From Pseudomonadota bacterium (GTDB lineage: Bacteria > Pseudomonadota > Gammaproteobacteria > Burkholderiales > Rhodocyclaceae), in assembly GCA_008501585.1 (NCBI GenBank), contig QQUN01000033.1, positions 48,629 through 112,628 on the forward strand: a stretch of 64,000 nt of DNA. The letters run 5' to 3'. This document shows, piece after piece, positions 50,769 to 59,263 of the stretch (position 1 is the stretch's first letter; each line of letters begins with the position of its first letter). Made by a program: the position numbers and the translations under genes. The notes beneath the pieces are model-generated. The model worked only from the letters and a program-made list of their open reading frames with translations, did not search any database and was not told where the DNA came from.

Positions 50769-50960
50769 ATGCCGTTTGCACAGATCTACATGATTGAAGG
50801 CCGCAGCGAGGAGCAGAAGCGGGCGGTGATCGAGAAGGTGACCCAGGCCCTGGTCGAGGCCGTCGGCGCGCCCGCCGCGAACGTGCGGGTGTGGATCCAC
50901 GACGTGCCCAAGGAGAACTGGGGCATTGCCGGCACCTCGGCAAAGGATCTGGGCCGCTAG
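50769..50960 (+). CDS. dmpI: 4-oxalocrotonate tautomerase
   Basis: A 63-residue tautomerase, exactly the size of the family. After removal of Met, Pro1 (MPFAQIYMIEG) is the catalytic base; the conserved Arg residues (EGRSEEQKR and VRVWIHDVPKENW) are present. It converts 2-hydroxymuconate to 2-oxohex-3-enedioate for DmpH. It lies 15 bases after dmpH and is the last enzyme of the pathway. The next gene begins 113 bases later with no intrinsic terminator between. Confidence 0.97.
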   Translation: MPFAQIYMIEGRSEEQKRAVIEKVTQALVEAVGAPAANVRVWIHDVPKENWGIAGTSAKDLGR

Positions 50961-51018
50961 CACAGACCGGTGTGCGGCCCTCGCGCCGCTGAATTTCCTG
51001 ACAAACATAACGAGACAC

Positions 51019-51041
51019 GCCACATGGCATCGCCATGCGGC
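51019..51041. repeat. small hairpin between dmpI and the envelope module
   Basis: GCC-A-CATGGC / GCCATG-C-GGC with an ATC loop, in the 113-base gap. There is no T-run, so read-through from dmpI into the YCF48-like gene is expected. It may be an RNA-processing or stability element. Confidence 0.5.
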
Positions 51042-51073
51042 ACGGGGTTTCTTTTGCCCCGACAAAGGAGGAG

Positions 51074-52039
51074 ATGGTGAGAGTTCGAAGCTGTCGCGGT
51101 GCGCGACTGATGCTATCTGCACTGGCCGTTGCCGCGCTGGCCGGATGCGGCGCCGAGGCCGATCTGTCGGCCGCCACCGCGGATGCCACCCGCCCGCTCA
51201 AGCGCTATGACGTGGTGCAGTCGCTGGTGTCGAACGGGCAGGTGATCGTCGCCGGCCTGCAGGCTGGCGCGGTGCTGGTCTCGGCCGACCAGGGGCGCAG
51301 CTGGCGGCGCGAGGCGCTGGGGCCGGCGTCGTTGATCGGCCTGACCCGTTGCCCGGACGGCAGCCTGCTGGCCGTCGATTTCTACCGCAAGGTGTGGCAT
51401 GCCGATGCCAGCGGCCGTGACTGGCGCTCGGCCGCATTCGACACGCCGCGGGTGCCGCTGACGGTGGCCTGCGACGCGCAGGGCGGCTGGTGGGTGGCCG
51501 GCACGCGCGCGCAGATCGCCCACAGCACGGACCAGGGTGCGAACTGGCAGCTGACCGATCTGGGCGAGGACGCGCAGATCACCGCCATCCGCTTCGTCGA
51601 TGCGCAGTTCGGCGTCGCCACCGCCGAGTTCGGTTTGATCTTCGTGACCGAGGACGGCGGCGCCAGCTGGGCCGCGCGCGGGGCCATGCCCGACGAGTTC
51701 TACCCCTACGACGCGCTCTTTGTCTCGCGTGACGAAGGCTATGTGAGCGGCCTGGCCGGCCAGGTGCTGCACACCACCGACGGCGGCCTGAGCTGGACCC
51801 GCCAGAGCAACGCCAGCGGCGCGCCGCTGTACCGCCTGTTCCTGCATGACGGGGTGCCGCACGGCGTGGGTGCCGGCGGCACGGTGGCCCGGCTCGACGG
51901 CGAGGCCTGGCGCGCGGTGCCGTATCCGGACCCGCTGCCGGTGTTCTTTGCCTCGGGTGCGGCGGTGGCCGGGCAGTCGGCGCTGGTGGCCGGCGGCCCC
52001 GGCGGTCTGCTGCGCGTGATCGCCACCCCGGATCGCTGA
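51074..52039 (+). CDS. YCF48/BNR-repeat lipoprotein, copy 2
   Basis: A 321-residue exported beta-propeller. The N-terminus MLSALAVAALAGCGAEAD contains a lipobox (LAGC), so unlike copy 1 at 20272 it is predicted to be lipid-anchored. Asp-box-like repeats are seen as SADQGRSWRR, STDQGANWQL, TEDGGASWAA and TTDGGLSWTR. The start is ATG at 51074 or GTG at 51077, both after AAAGGAGGAG. It is the first gene of the second envelope module, in line with the dmp operon. An assembly-factor role for the RND/DUF1302/DUF1329 proteins is inferred from the conserved neighbourhood. Confidence 0.87.
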   Translation: MVRVRSCRGARLMLSALAVAALAGCGAEADLSAATADATRPLKRYDVVQSLVSNGQVIVAGLQAGAVLVSADQGRSWRREALGPASLIGLTRCPDGSLLAVDFYRKVWHADASGRDWRSAAFDTPRVPLTVACDAQGGWWVAGTRAQIAHSTDQGANWQLTDLGEDAQITAIRFVDAQFGVATAEFGLIFVTEDGGASWAARGAMPDEFYPYDALFVSRDEGYVSGLAGQVLHTTDGGLSWTRQSNASGAPLYRLFLHDGVPHGVGAGGTVARLDGEAWRAVPYPDPLPVFFASGAAVAGQSALVAGGPGGLLRVIATPDR

Positions 52040-52049
52040 GGAGACGACC

Positions 52050-54440
52050 ATGGTCAGCGCATTCAAGCATTCCATTACCCACAAGCTGCACCGCGCCGAG
52101 GCGTGGATCTTCGCCAACCCGAAGATCGTCCTGGCCCTGATCCTGGCTGCCACGGTCATCTTCGGTGCCGCCTTGCCCAAGCTGCGGGTGTATTCCGATT
52201 TCTCGGACCTGCTGCCGCAGAACCATCCCTACATCCAGGTCTACAACCGCCTCAAGGAGAACTTTGGCGGCGCCAACATGATCGTGATGTCGATTGAGGT
52301 CGAGCAGGGCACGATCTTCAACAACGACACGCTGGCGCTGGTCCATCGCGCCACCCAGGGCGTCGATAGCCTGCCGGGGGTGAACCACAACCTGGTGTTC
52401 AGCCTCACCCACCGCACGGCACGCAAGATCTTTCTCGACCAGTACGGTGGCTTCGCCTCGGAGTCTTACTACGACCCGCAGAAGCCGCAGCGCAGCGTGG
52501 CCGAGCTGGAAAAGCTCAAGCAGGACGTGATCGCCAATCCGACCATGTACGGGCTGATGGTGTCGCCCGACCTGAAGGCGGCGCTGATCAAGGCGCAGCT
52601 CAACGAGAGCGACATCGATTACAAGGCCACCTTCGACGCGCTGCAGCAGGTGCGCGCCGAACTGGCGACACCGGGGCACACGGTGCATGTCACCGGCAAC
52701 CCCGTGCTGACCGGCTGGGTGTACACCTACATTAACCAGATTCTCGAGATCCTGGCCTGGACGCTGGCCCTGCTGGCCACCTTGCTGATCGTCTATTTCC
52801 GCCGCCTCTACGGGATCGCCTTGCCGCTGCTGGGCATCGCGCTGTCGTCGATCTGGGGCCTCGGCTTCATGGCGATGATGGGCATCAACCTCGAGCCGCT
52901 GTCGCTGCCGATTCCCTTCCTCATCGCGGCGCGCGCCACTTCCCACGGCGTGCAGTTGGCGGCGCGCTACTACGAGGAGCTGGCGATCGTGAAGGACGGC
53001 AAGCGGGCGGCGCGCAATGCGCTGGACGCGCTGTTCCGCCCCGGTTCGCTGGCCATCATCGTCGATGCGGTGGGCATCGCGGTGCTGGTGCTGGGCGCGG
53101 CGCCCTTCAACCACAAGCTCGGTATCGCCGCCGGCTTCTGGGGTTTTTCGGTGATCTTCACGGTGCACTTCATGGTGCCGCTGGCGCTGACCGTGCTGCC
53201 CCAGCCACGCACCACCGAGAACGCCAACCAGGGCGTGCGCAACTTCCTCGGCGCGGCGATGGCCAAGACCGGCGGCACCGACGGCGGCGCGCGCTCGATC
53301 CTGATCCTCACCCTGATCGGCGCCATCGGCGGCACCTATTTCGTCAGCCATGTGCAGCTGGGCGAATCCGAGCCCGGCTCGCCGCTGCTGCACCGGGACC
53401 ACGACTACAACGTGTCGACCACCGCCATCAACACGCGCTTCCCCGGTTCGGAAGAGCTGCATGTGTCGGCGCGCACGGCGGAGAAGGGCGGTATCAAGCG
53501 GCCCGAGGTGATGGCGGCGATGGAACGCTTCCAGGCGCACATGCTGTCCGACCCCGGCCTGGGCGGCACCAAGGCCATCCCCGGCGTGGTGCGGGTGGTC
53601 AACAAGCTCACCCATAACGACGACCCGCGCTGGATGCAGATCCCCGACACGGCGCAGGAGGTCGGCGGGCTGATGTTCGCCTACATGGCCTCCAGCCCGA
53701 TTCCCGGTGCGCTCAAGGAGTTCATCACCCCCGACGAGCGCGAGGCCAACATGGTTTTCTACTACAAGGACCACCAGGCCGACACCATCAACCGCGTGGT
53801 GGCGCTGGCCGAGGAGGGCATCCGCATGCTCAAGGCCGAGGTGCCGGATCTGGAGATCGCGCTCGGCGGCGGCATCATCGGCGTCACGGCGGCCGGCAAC
53901 CAGGCGCTGCACACCGACCACATGATCATCATCCCGGCGGTGATGGCGCTCGCCTTCGTGCTGGTGATGGTCTATTACAGCTCGCTCCACGCCGGCTGGC
54001 TGATGGTCCTGCCGATGCTGTTCTCCACGCTGATGACCTACGCCTACATGGGGGCGGCGGGTATCGGCATCAACGTGAACACTGTGCCGGTGATCGCGGT
54101 GGGCGTGGGGGTCGGCATCGACTATGCGGTGTACTTCATGGACCGCATCCGCGAGGAGTTCGCCGAACTCCAGGACATCAAGCAGGCGGTCATCAAGGCC
54201 GTGGCCACCACCGGCTACGCCGTCTCCTTCACCGCCGTGACGCTGATCGCCGGCGTGGTGATGTGGATCTTCATGTCGGACCTGCGCTTCCAGTCGGATG
54301 CCGCGGTGCTCCTGTCTTTCATGCTCATCGTCAATGCCATCGCCGCGGTGCTGATCGTGCCCAGCTGGTGCGTGGTGTTCAAGCCGCGCTTCGTGACCGC
54401 AGCGCGCTACGACGCGGACGGCGTGCTGGAGACGGACTGA
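52050..54440 (+). CDS. MMPL-type RND superfamily exporter, copy 2
   Basis: A 796-residue inner-membrane protein with the two-half, 12-helix RND layout. The C-terminal half carries GVGVGIDYAVYFMDR, while the equivalent N-terminal site reads IAARATSHGVQLAARYYEE without the Asp, as in copy 1 at 21337. Other shared features are FSDLLPQNHPYIQVY at the first loop and TLIAGVVMWIFMSDLRFQ near the C-terminus. It starts 10 bases after the YCF48-like gene. The family moves hydrophobic molecules. Next to meta-cleavage genes it could export toxic ring-cleavage or catechol products, or help take up hydrophobic substrates; direction and cargo are unknown. Confidence 0.9.
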   Translation: MVSAFKHSITHKLHRAEAWIFANPKIVLALILAATVIFGAALPKLRVYSDFSDLLPQNHPYIQVYNRLKENFGGANMIVMSIEVEQGTIFNNDTLALVHRATQGVDSLPGVNHNLVFSLTHRTARKIFLDQYGGFASESYYDPQKPQRSVAELEKLKQDVIANPTMYGLMVSPDLKAALIKAQLNESDIDYKATFDALQQVRAELATPGHTVHVTGNPVLTGWVYTYINQILEILAWTLALLATLLIVYFRRLYGIALPLLGIALSSIWGLGFMAMMGINLEPLSLPIPFLIAARATSHGVQLAARYYEELAIVKDGKRAARNALDALFRPGSLAIIVDAVGIAVLVLGAAPFNHKLGIAAGFWGFSVIFTVHFMVPLALTVLPQPRTTENANQGVRNFLGAAMAKTGGTDGGARSILILTLIGAIGGTYFVSHVQLGESEPGSPLLHRDHDYNVSTTAINTRFPGSEELHVSARTAEKGGIKRPEVMAAMERFQAHMLSDPGLGGTKAIPGVVRVVNKLTHNDDPRWMQIPDTAQEVGGLMFAYMASSPIPGALKEFITPDEREANMVFYYKDHQADTINRVVALAEEGIRMLKAEVPDLEIALGGGIIGVTAAGNQALHTDHMIIIPAVMALAFVLVMVYYSSLHAGWLMVLPMLFSTLMTYAYMGAAGIGINVNTVPVIAVGVGVGIDYAVYFMDRIREEFAELQDIKQAVIKAVATTGYAVSFTAVTLIAGVVMWIFMSDLRFQSDAAVLLSFMLIVNAIAAVLIVPSWCVVFKPRFVTAARYDADGVLETD

Positions 54441-54509
54441 CCCCACAGGGCAAGCAAGCGTCGGCGTGCCGCTCGGTGCGCCGGTGAAAACCAGAGGAGG
54501 AGACTCACC

Positions 54510-56498
54510 ATGAAGTGGTACCCGAACAAGAAACCACCGACCGCCCGGCTGCACGTCGCCGTGATGACCGCCGCCCTGGCCGGCCCGGCCATCGCCGGCA
54601 GCCTGCCCGACCTGGGCGGCGACACCCGGCCGTGGGACGTGGATGTGTACTACGAGAACCACACTGCCCATCGTGGCAAGGACGCTACCGGCAAGACCGT
54701 CGGCCTGGCCAAGTTCCGCAACACCATGCAGGTCGAGGCCGACAAGCGCCTGGCCGACGGCTGGGGCTTTCACGGCGTGCTGCGCGGCAGCTGGGATGGC
54801 GTCTATCGCATGAACAAGGGCGAGTTCGGCGAGGATGCCGGCGGTCCGATCATGCTGAACAATGTGTCGGGCGCCGGCGGTTCGACCTCGGTGGCGCATG
54901 GGTCGGGCGTGGTGAACAACGCCTCTGGCCCCCCGGGGAACGCCTTTGGCTTCGACATCAATGCCAACCCGAATGACGGCATGCGCGTGCTCGGCGATCG
55001 CTGGCATTCCATCGTCCCCGGCGATGTGGCCTTCGGCGTGCCGGTGCGCCCGTGTGATGAAGACAAGCGCGGCTGCCGCGACTTCGGCGGCTATGGCGAT
55101 CTGTCGTTGTCGGAACTGGAGATGCCGGAATTCAACGACCGGCTCGACTTCATCCGCGAGGCCTACGTCAAGAAGAACCTGTCGCTCGACAACGGCAACA
55201 ACCTGTTCCTGAAGGTCGGCAAGCAGCAGGTGGTGTGGGGGCGCACCGACCTGTTCCGCGTGCTCGATGTGATCAACCCGGTCGACTACTCGCGCAACAA
55301 CATCTACGACGAGCTGCAGGACATCCGCATCCCGATGTGGATCGCCCAGGCCGAATACCGCATGGGGCCGTCGGAGTCGATGCAGGACCGCAACCTGCAG
55401 ATCGTGTGGAACTTCGACAAGTTCCGGCCCAACAACCTCGGCCAGTGCGGCTCGCCCAACGTCATCCTCGACGCCGGCTGCTTCTTCCGCGGCATGGCCA
55501 ACCTGTGGGACAACGGCGGCACGGTGGCCAACTTCGCCAACGGCACCACCGCCACCGACTTCGGCCCGCACCAGATCGGTATCCGCGATGTGCACCTGCC
55601 CGACTGGTCGCTCTCCAACACGCAGCTGGGCATCAAGTTCGAGGGCGTCACGCAGGAGGGGGTGAGCTTCTCGCTCAATGCGCTGACCTACCGCTCGCAA
55701 CTGCCCTCGCTGCGCGGCCTGGTGACCGGCCCGACCAACCCCTTCACCGGGGCGCCCAAGACCGCGGCCGAGACCAACCTGATCGCCTTTGATGTGCACT
55801 ATCCGCGGGTGAACCTGATCGGCGGCTCGATGGACTTCGAGGCCGAATCGATCGGCGCGGCGGTGCGGCTCGAAGGCGCCTTCACCCAGGGTGAGGAGTT
55901 CCCCAACACCGCGCGCGAGCGGTTGTACTCGGAGAACAACGTGTTCCGCGGCGTGATCGGCATCGACCGGCCGACCTTCATCCCGTGGATCAACCCGCGC
56001 CGCACCACGCTGATCTCGGCGCAGCTGTTCTGGCAGCACATCTTCGACCACGAGTACTACAAGAAGGGCTCGCGAGTGGCGCCCAGCGGCGCGGTCAATG
56101 CGCTGGGGCCGGTGGGCATGCCCGACTGGGAGGACAACTTCATCGGCACCGTGCTGATCAAGGCCTTCCTGATGAACGACCGGCTCAGCCCCGAGCTGAT
56201 CATCGCGCGCGACTTCCGCTCGCGCACCCATGCCATCGCACCCAAGGTCGAGTGGAGCGTCACCGACAACCTCAAGCTGGTGGTTGGCGCCAACTTCAAG
56301 GGCGGCTCCAACTCGGGCAACCGCTTCGACGACTGCCGTTCGTGCAACCCCTACGCGCCCTTTACCGGCACGGCGGCCGACGTCGGCTACTCGGCCGGCC
56401 TGGCCAGCTACGAGCCGCTGGGCCGCTTCCGCGCCGGCCCGATCGGCGTCTCGATGTATGAAGACGACATCTTTTTCATGATGCGCTACAAGTTCTGA
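54510..56498 (+). CDS. DUF1302 family outer-membrane protein, copy 2
   Basis: A 662-residue exported protein of the DUF1302 family. The signal peptide is LHVAVMTAALAGPAIAGS. The mature protein has many amphipathic strands and ends FFMMRYKF with a terminal Phe, as expected for a barrel. The family motif is NNLFLKVGKQQVVWGRTDLF (compare GRHTVFWGE in copy 1). It also has several Cys residues (PCDEDKRGCRD, DDCRSCNP) that could form disulfides. The ATG at 54510 follows AGAGGAGGAG. It is 12 bases ahead of the DUF1329 gene. About 100 residues longer than copy 1. Confidence 0.88.
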   Translation: MKWYPNKKPPTARLHVAVMTAALAGPAIAGSLPDLGGDTRPWDVDVYYENHTAHRGKDATGKTVGLAKFRNTMQVEADKRLADGWGFHGVLRGSWDGVYRMNKGEFGEDAGGPIMLNNVSGAGGSTSVAHGSGVVNNASGPPGNAFGFDINANPNDGMRVLGDRWHSIVPGDVAFGVPVRPCDEDKRGCRDFGGYGDLSLSELEMPEFNDRLDFIREAYVKKNLSLDNGNNLFLKVGKQQVVWGRTDLFRVLDVINPVDYSRNNIYDELQDIRIPMWIAQAEYRMGPSESMQDRNLQIVWNFDKFRPNNLGQCGSPNVILDAGCFFRGMANLWDNGGTVANFANGTTATDFGPHQIGIRDVHLPDWSLSNTQLGIKFEGVTQEGVSFSLNALTYRSQLPSLRGLVTGPTNPFTGAPKTAAETNLIAFDVHYPRVNLIGGSMDFEAESIGAAVRLEGAFTQGEEFPNTARERLYSENNVFRGVIGIDRPTFIPWINPRRTTLISAQLFWQHIFDHEYYKKGSRVAPSGAVNALGPVGMPDWEDNFIGTVLIKAFLMNDRLSPELIIARDFRSRTHAIAPKVEWSVTDNLKLVVGANFKGGSNSGNRFDDCRSCNPYAPFTGTAADVGYSAGLASYEPLGRFRAGPIGVSMYEDDIFFMMRYKF

Positions 56499-56510
56499 TA
56501 GGAGACCATA

Positions 56511-57812
56511 ATGATCAAGCAACTGAGCCTGGCGCTCATCACCGCCGGTCTGGCCGGCGCGGCGTCCGCCGCGACCGAGGCCGATGTCGAGGCCTCATTC
56601 AACCCCTATAAGAACGGCGTGCCGAGCGTGGCCGGGCTGAGTGCCGGCACGGTCATCAACAAGGGCAACGTCGAGCAGTTCAAGGATGCGCTCGACCCCG
56701 GCATGTACATGGTGGTCAAGAACGGCTGGTACGACATCAAGGTCGGCAAGACCACCTCCTTCGATGTCGACAAGCACTATGTGGCGGCCACCCGGGCCAA
56801 CCTGAACAAGACCAAGCTGGGCGAGAAGCCGGGCGAAATCACCGGCTTTGCGGCCGGTCGCCCCTTCCCCGAAGAGCCGGATGTGAACGACCCACGCGCC
56901 GGCGAGAAGCTCGCCTGGAACTACAAGTACGGGATCAACTGGGGTGATGGCGCGGCGATCTATCCCTTCTTCTGGAAGTACCGCAACATGGAAAGCGGTG
57001 AGGTGGAGCGGACGATCAAGTTCAACTTCCACTTCCTCAACTTCAAGCACCGGGTGCAGAACGACCCGGTGCCGGAGATCACGCCCAACCCGTCGGAGCT
57101 GTTCCGCGGCATCTACGTGAAGGTGCTCGAGCCGCAGGATCTGAAGAACACCCAGCTGCTGATCCAGCGCTACGAGGACGACGCCAAGAGCGACGACGCT
57201 TACCTCTACCTGGGTTTCCAGCGCCGGGTGCGACGCCTGGCGACCGGGCAGACGACCGATGCCTTCCTCGGTTCCGACCTGATGATCGAAGACTTCGAAG
57301 GCTACAACGGCCGCATCTCCGACATGAAGTGGACCTACAAGGGCACCCGCAACATCCTGATGCCCTACTACAACCACAACGAGCAGAAGCTCACCGACGA
57401 GTTCAAGGACCCCGACGGCTACAAGTATGTGGACTTCACCGGGCAGGGCGGCTGCTTCCCCGACATCACCTGGCAGTTGCGCAAGGTGTATGTGCTCGAA
57501 GCCCAGCCGGTCGATTCGAACCACCCGGTCGGCAAGCGGGTGTTCCACATCGATGCCCAGGTGATGAACATCAACCGTACGCTCATCTACGACCGCAAGG
57601 GCGAGCTGTGGAAGAGCTGGACCATCGGCAAGAGCCATCCGGACTTCCACCTGCCGGTGAACAAGGGCACGGGCATTGCCATCGACGATTCGTTCTCGAT
57701 GGTCGACCTGCAGTCCAAGCACTGCACCACCGGACAGTTCAAGGGTCAGGTCGATCCCAAGCTGAACCCGGCCGACATGTTCCAGGTGCAGTACATGCGC
57801 GGCGGCGACTGA
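56511..57812 (+). CDS. DUF1329 family exported protein, copy 2
   Basis: A 433-residue protein with signal peptide MIKQLSLALITAGLAGAASA. DUF1329 features include EADVEASFNPYKNGVPSVAG, YLGFQRRVRRLATGQTTDAF near residue 238, and MKWTYKGTRNILMPYYNHNE. It is the last gene of the second envelope module and of the presumed lower-pathway transcript, ending 19 bases before a strong terminator. It would work in the periplasm or at the inner face of the outer membrane with the DUF1302 barrel. Confidence 0.88.
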   Translation: MIKQLSLALITAGLAGAASAATEADVEASFNPYKNGVPSVAGLSAGTVINKGNVEQFKDALDPGMYMVVKNGWYDIKVGKTTSFDVDKHYVAATRANLNKTKLGEKPGEITGFAAGRPFPEEPDVNDPRAGEKLAWNYKYGINWGDGAAIYPFFWKYRNMESGEVERTIKFNFHFLNFKHRVQNDPVPEITPNPSELFRGIYVKVLEPQDLKNTQLLIQRYEDDAKSDDAYLYLGFQRRVRRLATGQTTDAFLGSDLMIEDFEGYNGRISDMKWTYKGTRNILMPYYNHNEQKLTDEFKDPDGYKYVDFTGQGGCFPDITWQLRKVYVLEAQPVDSNHPVGKRVFHIDAQVMNINRTLIYDRKGELWKSWTIGKSHPDFHLPVNKGTGIAIDDSFSMVDLQSKHCTTGQFKGQVDPKLNPADMFQVQYMRGGD

Positions 57813-57831
57813 GTCGGCAGCCGTGTTGCGG

Positions 57832-57859
57832 ACGGCCGGCCTGCGGGCCGGCCGTTTTT
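57832..57859 (+). terminator. strong intrinsic terminator ending the dmp/exporter transcript
   Basis: Ten-base arms ACGGCCGGCC and GGCCGGCCGT with a TGCG loop, followed by TTTTT. It lies between convergent genes. The T-run favours the plus strand, so it terminates the transcript coming from the DUF1329 gene. Confidence 0.9.
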
Positions 57860-57862
57860 CGT

Positions 57863-59263
57863 CTACTTGGCGGGTGCCGGGGGCGGTGCGTCGTCGTCGG
57901 CGATCAGTCCGGCCAGCGTGTCGATGGCGCGCTGGCGTGCGGCGAGGTCGCCCTGCGGCGCCGTGAACAGGCCGGACCACGCCGGGTGCGCGCGGGCCGC
58001 ATCGAGCGGCTCGGGGAGGGCGCCTTCGCGCCAGCGCCGGATCTCGCCGGTATCGAGTTCGACCGCCGACATGGCTGCATGGCCACGGCCGGTGAGCGCG
58101 CGCAGCAGGTGCTGCTGCCGGGCCGCGAGGAGGCGGAGGACAGCGTCGTCGACGGTCAGTTCGCGGCTGCCGGTGAGCTTGCCGAGAAAGCGGTCGCCAT
58201 AGTCGCTCAGGCTTTGCCAGGCACCGCCGACGACGGCGCCGAGCGCCGCGGCGGCGCCCAGGGTCAGCCCGCCGGTGAGCAGGTCGATGCCCACGCCCGC
58301 GGCGGCACCGGCGGCTGCGCCCTTGCCAAGGGAGATGCCCATCGTGCGCAGGCTTTCGGGGTTGAACAGATCATCTTCCCAGCGGCCGTCGAGCAGCGGC
58401 AGCGGCGCACTGTTGACCTCGCTGCCGGCAAAACCGTAGAGGGCCAGCAGGGCGTCGACGCAGGCTTGTTCCCGGCTGCGCACGGCGTGGTGCAGTTGCT
58501 CGACGGCGCGGCGGATGGCCGTGTCGTCGGCCTCGACCCGCTGGCGGGCGGCGGCGATGTCGATGAGCAATTCGCCCACCAGGCCTGCGGCCGCGACATG
58601 GCGGCGCCGGGCGTCGCGCTCGCGGCTGTCGATCAGGTGCTCGAGATCGGCGCGGCGGGTGTCGAGCAGGGTGGCCAGGGCTTCGTAGAGGCGTCGCTCG
58701 CCCCCGAGTTCCGGGGCAACGGTGTCGAAGCGCACCTGGGCATGCAGGCCCACCCGCGCCATCGCCTCGCGCCACTGGGCCTCGCGCGAGGTGGGGGCAT
58801 GGACGAAATTGAGCACCGGCAGCAGCGGCCGGCCGCAGTCGGCGAGCACGGCCAACTCGTCACGGTGTTTCGGGAGCACCGGGTCGCGCACGTCGACCAC
58901 ATAGAACGCGGCGTCGCTCTCCAGCAATTGCCGCAGCACCTTGGCCTCCTGCTCGTAGCGCCCCCGCGCCTCGGCGCTGGTCAGGAACTGCCGGATGCGC
59001 TCGGGGCCGTCGCGGCGGGCGTCGGCCGAGACCAGGGTGTCGATGTAGTCGAGCAGGGCGATCGCGTCTTCCATGCCCGGCGTGTCGAACAGGTTGAGTA
59101 CCGGCGCGCCGTCGGCCAGCAGTCGGGCGCCTTCGACATGGCGGGTGGTGGAGGGGCGGTCGGAGACCTCACCAAAGCGGGTGTCACGCAGCAGCGTGCG
59201 CAGCAGCGAGGTCTTGCCGGTGTTGGTGTGGCCGACGACGGCAACGCGGATGGGGTCAGGCAT
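57863..59263 (-). CDS. DUF3482-family membrane-associated GTPase
   Basis: A 466-residue GTPase. The G1 P-loop VGHTNTGKTSL is at residues 9-19, G3 FDTPG near 58, and a G4-like NFVHA near 150. The C-terminal half (300-460) is the DUF3482 region, with a glycine/alanine-rich hydrophobic stretch (GKGAAAGAAAGVGIDLLTGG) that could insert in the membrane. The start at 59263 overlaps the upstream DUF2868 gene's stop by 8 bases. The pair DUF2868-DUF3482 is a recognised but uncharacterised two-gene unit; the GTPase may be controlled by or act on the membrane partner. Confidence 0.9.
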   Translation of the reverse strand: MPDPIRVAVVGHTNTGKTSLLRTLLRDTRFGEVSDRPSTTRHVEGARLLADGAPVLNLFDTPGMEDAIALLDYIDTLVSADARRDGPERIRQFLTSAEARGRYEQEAKVLRQLLESDAAFYVVDVRDPVLPKHRDELAVLADCGRPLLPVLNFVHAPTSREAQWREAMARVGLHAQVRFDTVAPELGGERRLYEALATLLDTRRADLEHLIDSRERDARRRHVAAAGLVGELLIDIAAARQRVEADDTAIRRAVEQLHHAVRSREQACVDALLALYGFAGSEVNSAPLPLLDGRWEDDLFNPESLRTMGISLGKGAAAGAAAGVGIDLLTGGLTLGAAAALGAVVGGAWQSLSDYGDRFLGKLTGSRELTVDDAVLRLLAARQQHLLRALTGRGHAAMSAVELDTGEIRRWREGALPEPLDAARAHPAWSGLFTAPQGDLAARQRAIDTLAGLIADDDAPPPAPAK

